Assembly: GCA_964607915.1 (NCBI GenBank)
Contig: CAZSMU010000205.1
Coordinates: 1-5,131, forward strand
Direction: 5' to 3'
Length of the DNA stretch: 5,131 bases
Source of the DNA: JADJPL01 sp964607915
GTDB taxonomy: Bacteria; Bacteroidota; Bacteroidia; Chitinophagales; Saprospiraceae
Both the position numbers and the translations under genes were made by a program. Under the pieces are notes generated by a model. That model saw only the letters and a list, made by a program, of their open reading frames with translations. It searched no databases and had not been told where the DNA came from. Positions 1-5,131 of this stretch are shown one piece after another. How positions within the stretch are numbered: position 1 is the stretch's first letter; every line of letters begins with the position of its first letter.

Positions 1-36
1 ACAGACCAATGGAGCTATATGGTGGACAAGTAGAAG

Positions 37-71
37 AAAACGCTCGAACGCGCGCTTAAAACGCGCGTTTT
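37..71 (-). terminator. Probable intrinsic terminator overlapping the receptor stop codon
   Basis: An 8-bp perfect inverted repeat, AACGCGCG (47-54) and CGCGCGTT (62-69), has a 7-base loop that contains part of the receptor's TAA stop codon (56-58). A second, mutually exclusive pairing is AAAACGC (37-43) with GCGTTTT (65-71). In the leftward transcript the second hairpin ends in UUUU followed by a pyrimidine-rich run, as expected of a factor-independent terminator. The position right at the end of the receptor gene supports the call. The pairing is seen in the sequence; termination itself is inferred. Confidence 0.5.
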
Positions 72-2350
72 ACCCGTAATTCCATATATGCGTTCCGGGG
101 CAGTCCGGGGTAGTAATACCTCGGGAGCTGGCTGCCAAAAGCGGTTGCATTGATTTGAATCATAGCGGCGTAACGGGTATTGGTGAAATTTTGAACGCCG
201 GCGCAGGCCTCGAGTGTCCAGGCTTGCAAGGTCAGTACGTAGCCGGCTTTGGCATGGGCGATGCCCCATGCCTCAGAAAAAGCGCTGTTGTCGTCGCGCA
301 TGGGAAAGGCATCGGTAAACTGGTAGCTGAGGCGCAGGTAAGGGCCGAAAGGGGCTTCGAGATCGAGGGTAGCGGAGAGCTGGTGTGGGGGCGCGCCGCT
401 GAGGCGGTTTCCGGAATAGTTGCCGCCCTGGTCGTCTGTGAATTCCCGGAAGCGGTAATGGGCAAAGGCGTACGCAGCGCCGAGGTCAAGGCGCCAGGGG
501 CGTTGTAAAAGCGCGTACTGGAGGGCGAGGTCCATGCCCTGGTGCCGGGTTTTGCCGGCGTTGAGTCCGATATAGGCATCCTCTGCGGTGCGGCGCGCCA
601 CGAGGAGGTCTTTCACGAAGAGGGTATATACCGACCAGGCATAGCTCAGCCGCCCGTTGAGGTGATTGCCCTTGGTGCCCATTTCGACATTCCAGCCCTG
701 TTCTGGTCGGATGCCGGGGTTGATGACGCCCTGGGGCAGCAGGGTTTCCTCCAGGGTAGGCGCAGCGAAACCATGGCCTGCGGTGGCGAACAGCGAAATT
801 TGCGGGTGTGGCCGATACCCGATGCTGACCCGGGGAGATAGAACGGGGTCGAACCGGCGGTCTCCGCCCAGGTCGGCCTTATCCCTAGTGAAATAATCGC
901 TGAGTGCGTACTCTGTGAAGTTGAGGTTGGTGCCCAGGGTCAGCGACCAGCGTGGGGAGAGCTCTGCCGAGTACTCGGCAAACCAGTTGCTGTAGCGGCG
1001 CAGCTCTGACTGGTCGCTCAAAAGCGTGTCCAGGACGCCGCGCCGGGTGGCGTTGGTAGTCCAGTCGTATACCTCGCGGAAATATTCTACGCCGGCGACC
1101 AGGTTGGGATTTTTGCGCAGTGCCCCTTTCCGGTATTCGATTTTTGCGCGTGCGCCCATGGAGCGGTCCTGCTCGCGAAGGATATTGAAAGGCCGCGACT
1201 CGTAGTTGCTGCGCACGACGGAGAAGAGGCTCAGGGTGGAAGAAACGGTTTTCCCGCCCGCCCCTTTCCACCAGTCTATCTGGTGGGAAATGCCGGTCAT
1301 GAGCCGTTCGTAGTCTTCGAATCCTTTCACGGCTGCCCAGTTGGCTGCGGCGCGGCGGGGGTCTTGCTCGTAGTCGCTCCGGTTGATGGAACTGGGGATT
1401 TCTGCGCGGGAATCGGTGTAGTTCAGGATAGCGCTAAGCCGGTGGTGTTTTCCTGCGGCAAGGCGTCCCAACACGTTCAGGGAACCGCGCTGCAGTTGGT
1501 TGTTGGCGCGGTAGCCATCCGATTCGAGGCGGTTGTAGTTGAGTTGGAACTGCAAGGGGGTTTCGGGCTCTGCGAGGACGGCGCGCAATACCTGGCGGCG
1601 CGTACCGTATGCACCGATTTGGTAGCGGGCTTCGCCAAAAGAGCGCGGCAGGTTCCCGGCGTCGGAAAAGGGGTGCAATACGAGCACGCCCCCCAGGCCT
1701 GCGCCCAGGAAGCTCGCGCTGGGGCCTTTCCAGATTTCGACCGACTGGATCAGGCTGAGGTCCAGATCTTCCAGAGTAGTCTCGCCCACGCCATTGGTCA
1801 GGGGGATATCGTCGAGGTAAGCGCGTATTTTGGCGGTGCCGAATGGCGAACGGGCCCCGATACCCCGGATGGAGATGCGGTTGGTGCTCAGGGAACCGCT
1901 CTGCATGAATACCCCCGGTACCCGGTTCAGGGCATCGGTGAGTATCAGGCCCTGATCGCGGTCGAGCTCCCGTGTGCTCAGCCACTGGACGGCAGCTGGC
2001 TCGCGCAGGGGGTGTACCGGCGCCCGCGCTTCAATGCTCACTTCCTGAAGCAATTGTGCCTCCGGGTTGAGGTATAGGACGAAGAAACGCTCGTCTCCTT
2101 CCAGTTCCTGGCGATATTCGGCAAAGCCCAGGGCAGAAACGGTGAAGTACAAGGCCTCCGACTCCAGGGCAAAGCGCCCCAGCGAGTCGGCTGTCGCCGC
2201 CGAGGCTCCGCTCCGGATGTGCGCAAAGGGCAGCGGCTGGCCGGAAGCCGCAGACAACACCTGGCCGGAAAATCTGTTTTGCGCCTGTACCTGTAAAAAG
2301 GAAGCACAAAAAATCAGGAAAAAACCGGTTTTTTTGGAAAAAAAGAGCAT
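56..2350 (-). CDS. TonB-dependent outer-membrane receptor (FecA-like, with N-terminal carboxypeptidase-regulatory-like domain)
   Basis: The 764-residue protein is a complete TonB-dependent receptor: an outer-membrane beta-barrel that imports a scarce ligand using TonB/ExbBD energy. Residues 1-23 form a Sec signal peptide (two Lys, a Phe/Leu-rich core, then VQA before the likely cleavage). Residues about 26-103 look like the CarboxypepD_reg-like domain common in Bacteroidota receptors. LQEVSIEA at 101-108 resembles a TonB box. The plug covers about 115-230, with ISIRGIGARSPFG (159-171), YLDDIPL and VEIWKGPSASFLGAGLGG. The rest is barrel, including PTLEETLLP (531-539) followed by RPEQGWNVEMG, and the chain ends in Phe as outer-membrane barrels usually do. 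No SusD partner is adjacent, so it is not a typical SusC glycan importer. A metal chelate or siderophore is the likelier ligand by family resemblance, but the substrate cannot be read from the sequence. The ATG at 2350 places the signal peptide correctly and has no Shine-Dalgarno sequence. A small HMA-domain gene is divergent from it. Confidence 0.96.
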   Translation of the reverse strand: MLFFSKKTGFFLIFCASFLQVQAQNRFSGQVLSAASGQPLPFAHIRSGASAATADSLGRFALESEALYFTVSALGFAEYRQELEGDERFFVLYLNPEAQLLQEVSIEARAPVHPLREPAAVQWLSTRELDRDQGLILTDALNRVPGVFMQSGSLSTNRISIRGIGARSPFGTAKIRAYLDDIPLTNGVGETTLEDLDLSLIQSVEIWKGPSASFLGAGLGGVLVLHPFSDAGNLPRSFGEARYQIGAYGTRRQVLRAVLAEPETPLQFQLNYNRLESDGYRANNQLQRGSLNVLGRLAAGKHHRLSAILNYTDSRAEIPSSINRSDYEQDPRRAAANWAAVKGFEDYERLMTGISHQIDWWKGAGGKTVSSTLSLFSVVRSNYESRPFNILREQDRSMGARAKIEYRKGALRKNPNLVAGVEYFREVYDWTTNATRRGVLDTLLSDQSELRRYSNWFAEYSAELSPRWSLTLGTNLNFTEYALSDYFTRDKADLGGDRRFDPVLSPRVSIGYRPHPQISLFATAGHGFAAPTLEETLLPQGVINPGIRPEQGWNVEMGTKGNHLNGRLSYAWSVYTLFVKDLLVARRTAEDAYIGLNAGKTRHQGMDLALQYALLQRPWRLDLGAAYAFAHYRFREFTDDQGGNYSGNRLSGAPPHQLSATLDLEAPFGPYLRLSYQFTDAFPMRDDNSAFSEAWGIAHAKAGYVLTLQAWTLEACAGVQNFTNTRYAAMIQINATAFGSQLPRYYYPGLPRNAYMELRVKRAF

Positions 2351-2353
2351 ATT

Positions 2354-2368
2354 TGATACATTGTGTCA
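2354..2368. promoter_or_regulatory. Imperfect palindrome between divergent receptor and HMA genes (possible operator)
   Basis: TGATACA-T-TGTGTCA is a 15-base inverted repeat with six of seven arm positions paired. It starts 4 bases upstream of the receptor ATG, in the short region shared with the rightward HMA gene. A site here could bind a dimeric regulator acting on both genes. I cannot assign it to a known regulator, and a repeat this short can arise by chance. No perfect TAnnTTTG promoter element was found for either gene. The nearest is CATATTTG at 2348-2355 on the plus strand (7 of the 8 positions when the two free ones are counted), without an upstream TTTG at suitable spacing. Confidence 0.2.
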
Positions 2369-2416
2369 GCGTTAACAGATGCTTTCTCAAAACATGCAGG
2401 AATGACAAAAGATTCT

Positions 2417-2423
2417 AAAGGAG
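2417..2423 (+). promoter_or_regulatory. Strong Shine-Dalgarno sequence AAAGGAG ahead of the HMA gene
   Basis: AAAGGAG is an excellent anti-16S match, unusual here because glyA and the receptor have no such site. It decides the start question for the HMA gene. It lies 17 bases before the ATG at 2441, which is too far for normal use, but 5 bases before an in-frame CTG at 2429, which is close to ideal. It lies downstream of the ATG at 2402 and the GTG at 2363, so it cannot serve either of those. Confidence 0.55.
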
Positions 2424-2440
2424 ATAACCTGAGTAAACAC

Positions 2441-2659
2441 ATGGATAGACGCCAGTTCAAAACGAGTATCCACTGCTCGAACTGTGTGCGCACGGCGAGT
2501 GGTTTCATCAACGAAATTCCGGGCATCTCACACTGGGAGGTGGACACAGGCCATCCGGATAAAATCCTGACCATAGAAGGGGAATCCCTCGATGTCACGG
2601 CCATCATTGAAGCGGTAGAAGAGGCCGGCTTCGACATCTCACCGATAAACCAGGATTAG
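2441..2659 (+). CDS. Small heavy-metal-associated (HMA) domain protein, probable metal-binding or copper-chaperone-like protein
   Basis: From the ATG at 2441 this is a 72-residue cytosolic protein consisting of one HMA (ferredoxin-like beta-alpha-beta-beta-alpha-beta) domain. The metal site is the CxxC pair Cys12/Cys15 in SIHCSNC; the usual Met-Thr before the first Cys is replaced by Ile-His. Then come helix 1 (about 16-26), strands around SHWEVD (30-35) and KILTIEG (41-47), helix 2 (about 51-62) and GFDISPI at the end. The WEVD...PDKILT hairpin is the style I associate with small Bacteroidota HMA proteins. It has no signal peptide or membrane segment. Copper(I) is the family's common ligand, but zinc or another soft metal is possible. 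Its start is uncertain: alternatives in frame are CTG at 2429 (76 aa, best ribosome-binding site spacing), ATG at 2402 (85 aa) and GTG at 2363 (98 aa). I chose 2441 because homologous domains begin only a few residues before the first strand. It is divergent from the receptor and convergent with glyA. Confidence 0.88.
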   Translation: MDRRQFKTSIHCSNCVRTASGFINEIPGISHWEVDTGHPDKILTIEGESLDVTAIIEAVEEAGFDISPINQD

Positions 2660-2672
2660 CCGACCTCTTTTT
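2619..2672. terminator. Hairpin spanning the HMA stop codon, candidate shared terminator for HMA gene and glyA
   Basis: AAGAGG (2619-2624) pairs with CCTCTT (2664-2669), and CGGCT (2626-2630) pairs with AGCCG (2658-2662). One position between them (C2625 and A2663) is mismatched in the rightward RNA and becomes a G-U wobble in the leftward RNA. The loop is long, 27 bases (2631-2657). Rightward, the stem runs directly into further T residues (2668-2672), as in an intrinsic terminator. Leftward it is followed by CUACC, a poor U tract. It includes the HMA stop codon TAG (2657-2659) and lies at the junction of two convergent genes separated by 14 bases. The pairing is directly visible; the function is inferred. 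Confidence 0.4.
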
Positions 2673-2673
2673 C

Positions 2674-3945
2674 TCAGGCGTAGAGCGGAAAGCGCTCCAT
2701 GAAGGTATTCACCTGGGTGCGTACTGCGGCCAAGCGCTCTTCGTTACCAGGGTCTGCCAACACTTCATCCACCCACTCCACCACCTGCAGGGCCTCTGTT
2801 TCTCCAAATCCCCGTGTCGTTATGGCTGCGGTGCCGATTCGTATCCCCGAGGTGATCATAGGGGACTGGGTATCAAACGGCACCATGTTTTTGTTGACGG
2901 TGATATCTGCTTTGCCCAGGGCTTCTTCTGCAGTTTTCCCATTCAAATTTTTTGAACGCAGATCAATGAGCATGAGGTGATTGTCGGTCCCTCCGGAAAT
3001 GACGCGGTACCCTTTTTGGACGAATGCTTGTGCCATGGCCTGTGCATTGAGCACTACCTGGCGGGCGTAGGTTTTGAATTCCGGTTCGAGCGCTTCCTGA
3101 AAAGCGACTGCTTTGGCTGCGATGACGTGTTCGAGAGGGCCGCCCTGCATGCCCGGGAACACGGCACTGTTGAGTATCTGGGCCATTTTGATCGGGAGGC
3201 CGTTCTTTTGCGTCCGACCCCAGGGGTTATCGAAGTTTTTCCCCATCATGATGATGCCGCCACGGGGGCCGCGCAGGGTTTTGTGGGTCGTAGAGGTGAT
3301 GAGGTGGCAGTGCTCTACGGGGTCGTTGAGTAGCCCGGCGGCGATCAGTCCGGCGGGGTGTGCGATATCGGCGAGCAGCAAGGCGCCGTTTTCGTCGGCG
3401 ATTTCCCGGAAGCGCTGGTAGTCCCAGTCCCGGGCATACGCCGAGGCACCGCAGATAATGAGTTTGGGCTTGACCTCGCGGGCGCGTGCGGCTACTTTGT
3501 CCATATCGATTTGGCCGCTGTCTTCTTCCACTCCATAGAAATGAGGGCGGAACATTTTACCCGAAAAATTCACGGGTGAGCCATGCGACAGATGCCCTCC
3601 GTGGGCAAGGTCAAAGCCGAGGATAGGATCTCCGGCTTCGAGGACGGCCAGGAAAACGGCGGCGTTGGCCTGGGCGCCGGAGTGTGGCTGCACGTTGGCG
3701 TACGCTGCTCCGAAGAGCGTTTTGAGCCGGTCAATGGCGAGCTGCTCCACCTCGTCCACTACTTCGCAGCCCCCGTAGTAGCGCTTGCCCGGGTAGCCTT
3801 CTGCATATTTGTTGGTCAGGCAGCTACCCATAGCGTCTAGGACGGCCTGGCTCGTGAAATTTTCGGAGGCGATGAGCTCAATACCTCGGCGCTGGCGATC
3901 CAGTTCTTTTTGGATGAGACTGAAAAGTACCTTGTCTTTGTGCAT
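2674..3945 (-). CDS. glyA: Serine hydroxymethyltransferase
   Basis: The 423-residue cytosolic PLP enzyme interconverts L-serine plus tetrahydrofolate with glycine plus 5,10-methylene-tetrahydrofolate, the main source of one-carbon units for purine, thymidylate and methionine synthesis. Family landmarks run in order: ELIASENF (23-30), NKYAEGYPGKRYYGG (45-59), QPHSGAQAN (86-94), AHGGHLSHGSPVNFSG (114-129) with the ring-stacking His118, LADIAHPAG (191-199) with Asp193 facing the pyridine nitrogen, and STTHKTLRGPRGG (218-230) with Lys222 as the PLP Schiff-base lysine. Later come VFPGMQGGP and SGIRIGTAAITTRGF, whose Arg binds the substrate carboxylate. Length matches the usual 415-430 residues and no key residue is missing. 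The reading frame stays open upstream to 4359, but the ATG at 3945 is the right start: the protein then begins as homologues do, and the extension would cross the promoter and overlap the divergent prenyl synthase gene. There is no Shine-Dalgarno sequence, only an A-rich leader. Confidence 0.98.
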   Translation of the reverse strand: MHKDKVLFSLIQKELDRQRRGIELIASENFTSQAVLDAMGSCLTNKYAEGYPGKRYYGGCEVVDEVEQLAIDRLKTLFGAAYANVQPHSGAQANAAVFLAVLEAGDPILGFDLAHGGHLSHGSPVNFSGKMFRPHFYGVEEDSGQIDMDKVAARAREVKPKLIICGASAYARDWDYQRFREIADENGALLLADIAHPAGLIAAGLLNDPVEHCHLITSTTHKTLRGPRGGIIMMGKNFDNPWGRTQKNGLPIKMAQILNSAVFPGMQGGPLEHVIAAKAVAFQEALEPEFKTYARQVVLNAQAMAQAFVQKGYRVISGGTDNHLMLIDLRSKNLNGKTAEEALGKADITVNKNMVPFDTQSPMITSGIRIGTAAITTRGFGETEALQVVEWVDEVLADPGNEERLAAVRTQVNTFMERFPLYA

Positions 3946-3972
3946 AGTTACTTGTTTTTGGCGGAGACGGTG

Positions 3973-3980
3973 CAAAAGTA
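3973..3980 (-). promoter_or_regulatory. Putative glyA promoter -7 element (Bacteroidota TAnnTTTG)
   Basis: Read leftward, the sequence is TACTTTTG, an exact match to the Bacteroidota -7 consensus TAnnTTTG, followed by CA. It ends 27 bases before the glyA ATG, giving a predicted leader of only about 20 bases. I could not find a TTTG -33 element at the usual spacing, so the call rests on the -7 match and its position. Confidence 0.55.
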
Positions 3981-4034
3981 CGACACACTTTTTAAAGCGC
4001 CCTACTGCCATGCACCGAAAACCAAATCTTTTCG

Positions 4035-4042
4035 TAGTTTTG
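4035..4042 (+). promoter_or_regulatory. Putative prenyl synthase promoter -7 element (Bacteroidota TAnnTTTG)
   Basis: TAGTTTTG is an exact match to TAnnTTTG on the plus strand, 62 bases before the prenyl synthase ATG. It predicts a transcript start near 4049 and a leader of about 55 bases. No TTTG at -33 spacing is visible. Together with the leftward element at 3973-3980 it gives this divergent region two back-to-back, non-overlapping promoters. Confidence 0.5.
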
Positions 4043-4087
4043 ACCCGGGGTTTGTAACAGGCTTGTTGCAAGTCGCTGACCTCTGCT

Positions 4088-4096
4088 AAGGAAAGG
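4088..4096 (+). promoter_or_regulatory. Shine-Dalgarno-like purine run before the prenyl synthase gene
   Basis: AAGGAAAGG ends 8 bases before the ATG at 4105, a normal spacing for its distal AAAGG part. It supports 4105 as the start. Confidence 0.55.
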
Positions 4097-4104
4097 CATA
4101 CCGC

Positions 4105-5079
4105 ATGAAAATCTCCATAGATACGATTAAGCAACCCATCGGAGAAGAGCTGGAACAGTTTGAAGCGCATTTCCGCCAGGCTATGCGCAGCCCCGTGCCG
4201 TTGTTGGATAAGATCACTTACTACATCGTACGGCGCAAAGGGAAACAGGTGCGGCCTATGTTTGTTTTTCTGTGTGCTAAAATTTGCGGGGGGATAACTC
4301 CTTCCACGTTTACTGCTGCCTCGCTGGTAGAGCTTCTCCACACAGCGACCCTGGTGCACGATGACGTCGTGGACGATTCCTTTGAGCGCAGGGGCTTTTT
4401 TTCAGTCAATGCCCTTTGGAAAAATAAGATCGCGGTACTGGTCGGCGATTACCTGCTGTCGCAGGGCATGTTGTTGGCCTTGAAAAACAAAGAATACCGC
4501 GTCCTGGAAATTGTTTCCGATGCGGTCAAGGCGATGAGCGAGGGCGAATTGCTCCAGATTGAAAAAGCCCGCCGCCTGGATATCGAAGAAGAGGTCTATT
4601 TTGAGATTATCCGCCAGAAAACGGCTTCGCTCATCGGCTCTGCCTGTAGTGCCGGTGCCGCTTCTGCGGTGAAAGATGAAGCGTTGATTGAAAAAGTACG
4701 CCTCTTTGGGGAAAAAATCGGCATCGCCTTTCAGATACGGGACGATCTTTTTGACCTGGGCTACGATGATGTAGGCAAACCACTGGGCATTGATATAAAG
4801 GAAAAGAAGCTGACCCTGCCCGTCATTTTTGCCCTCAAGAAGGCAGATCGCAAAGTCCGCGGCCAGATGATCAACTATATCCGTCGCTATCACGACCAAC
4901 CGGAAAAAGTGCGCCAGGTCATCGAGTTCGTTCGGAACAGCGGTGGGTTGGAGTATGCCCGCGACAAGATGTACGCGTATCGGCAGGAAGCCCTGGATAT
5001 CTTGTTCAGCTTTCCGGAGTCGCCTGCCCGCCAGTCGCTTGCAGATTTGATTGCGTATGTGACGGAGCGAGATAAATAG
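4105..5079 (+). CDS. ispB: Long-chain trans-polyprenyl diphosphate synthase (IspB-type)
   Basis: The 324-residue all-alpha prenyltransferase adds isopentenyl diphosphate units head-to-tail to an allylic primer. In Bacteroidota the product most likely feeds the menaquinone side chain. Visible motifs are RRKGKQVRP (43-51; Lys47 and Arg50 expected at the isopentenyl diphosphate site), the first aspartate-rich motif DDVVD (86-90) inside LLHTATLVHDDVVDDS, the Lys-Thr pair 172-173, and the second aspartate-rich motif DDLFD (213-217) inside FQIRDDLFDLGYDDVGKPLG. The residue five positions before the first motif is Ala81. A small residue there, and the stretch HTATLVHDDVVD, match octaprenyl-type synthases rather than farnesyl or geranylgeranyl enzymes, which carry bulky aromatics nearby. 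Length matches IspB (about 323). The exact chain length (C35 to C45) cannot be read from the sequence, and the symbol is by family resemblance. All metal-binding Asp are present. It is divergent from glyA with its own putative promoter. Confidence 0.94.
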   Translation: MKISIDTIKQPIGEELEQFEAHFRQAMRSPVPLLDKITYYIVRRKGKQVRPMFVFLCAKICGGITPSTFTAASLVELLHTATLVHDDVVDDSFERRGFFSVNALWKNKIAVLVGDYLLSQGMLLALKNKEYRVLEIVSDAVKAMSEGELLQIEKARRLDIEEEVYFEIIRQKTASLIGSACSAGAASAVKDEALIEKVRLFGEKIGIAFQIRDDLFDLGYDDVGKPLGIDIKEKKLTLPVIFALKKADRKVRGQMINYIRRYHDQPEKVRQVIEFVRNSGGLEYARDKMYAYRQEALDILFSFPESPARQSLADLIAYVTERDK

Positions 5080-5101
5080 ACTTGTTGCGCGGGGAATCAT
5101 C

Positions 5102-5124
5102 AAGGGGTCAAAAAGGCCCTTTTT
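5102..5124 (+). terminator. Weak candidate terminator after the prenyl synthase gene
   Basis: AAGGG (5102-5106) can pair with CCCTT (5117-5121) across a 10-base loop, followed by three more T residues. An alternative AAAAA/TTTTT pairing around GGCCC (5110-5124) is also possible and is symmetric. The stems are short and one is purely A-T, so this is tentative. It lies 22 bases past the stop codon, and the window ends just after it, so the next gene is unknown. Confidence 0.3.
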
Positions 5125-5131
5125 CGCCCAT

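Noticed and set aside
1..36. Coding or RNA content at the left edge.
   Set aside because: This short stretch beyond the probable receptor terminator shows no open frame worth calling, no tRNA-like structure and no repeat.
1283..2077. A 264-codon open frame on the plus strand opposite the receptor gene.
   Set aside because: It lies wholly inside the receptor on the other strand. Its translation has no recognisable domain, while the receptor frame carries clear family motifs along its whole length. High-GC genes commonly create such antisense open frames.
2363..2440. A longer HMA protein starting at GTG 2363 or ATG 2402.
   Set aside because: Neither start has a correctly placed ribosome-binding site, the strong one lies downstream of both, and the extra residues add nothing recognisable. 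The GTG also falls inside the palindrome next to the receptor start. Not fully excluded.
4053..4070. Small inverted repeat CTTG-TTG-CAAG in the prenyl synthase leader as a possible regulatory hairpin.
   Set aside because: The stem is only 4 bp with a 3-base loop and does not extend, so it is expected by chance.
3946..4359. A 138-residue N-terminal extension of serine hydroxymethyltransferase.
   Set aside because: The frame happens to be open, but the extension would overlap the start of the divergent prenyl synthase and cross both promoters. The protein starting at 3945 already has the normal family length and N-terminus.
4402..5103. A 233-codon open frame on the minus strand opposite the prenyl synthase.
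   Set aside because: It is antisense to a gene with complete catalytic motifs, has no recognisable domain, and is explained by the codon pattern of the real gene.
5080..5131. Start or end of a further gene at the right edge.
   Set aside because: Only 52 bases follow the prenyl synthase stop and no frame there shows a recognisable protein segment; only a weak hairpin is visible.

Overview
The window looks like ordinary chromosomal DNA from a moderately GC-rich member of the Bacteroidota. Three things point there. The receptor has an N-terminal carboxypeptidase-regulatory-like domain ahead of its TonB plug, which is typical of the phylum. Two exact matches to the Bacteroidota -7 promoter consensus TAnnTTTG lie, in opposite orientations, in the one divergent intergenic region where promoters are needed. 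The glyA and receptor starts lack a Shine-Dalgarno sequence. A Saprospiria-like (Lewinella-type) origin would fit the GC content and protein style, but that is a guess from memory and was not tested.

Layout. Four protein genes fill almost all of the window. A TonB-dependent outer-membrane receptor runs leftward (56-2350). A small heavy-metal-associated (HMA) domain protein runs rightward from the same intergenic spot (about 2441-2659). glyA, serine hydroxymethyltransferase, runs leftward (2674-3945) and converges on the HMA gene with only 14 bases between the stop codons. A long-chain trans-polyprenyl diphosphate synthase (IspB type) runs rightward (4105-5079) and is divergent from glyA across a 159-base promoter region. 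The ends hold only short non-coding stretches, with a probable terminator behind the receptor and a weak one behind the prenyl synthase.

How the genes relate. The receptor and HMA protein are back to back and may form a small metal-uptake pair: an energised outer-membrane importer and a cytosolic CxxC metal-binding protein. This rests on position and domain content, not on a demonstrated link. glyA (one-carbon and glycine metabolism) and the prenyl synthase (probably the menaquinone side chain) are housekeeping genes with their own promoters.

No mobile element, CRISPR array, tRNA or rRNA gene is visible, and I found no convincing undescribed system. The points most worth a second look are the start codon of the HMA gene (a strong ribosome-binding site ideally spaced to an in-frame CTG rather than ATG), a hairpin spanning the HMA stop codon that could serve as a shared terminator, the homopolymer palindrome in the receptor's signal-peptide codons, and the HMA/receptor pairing.
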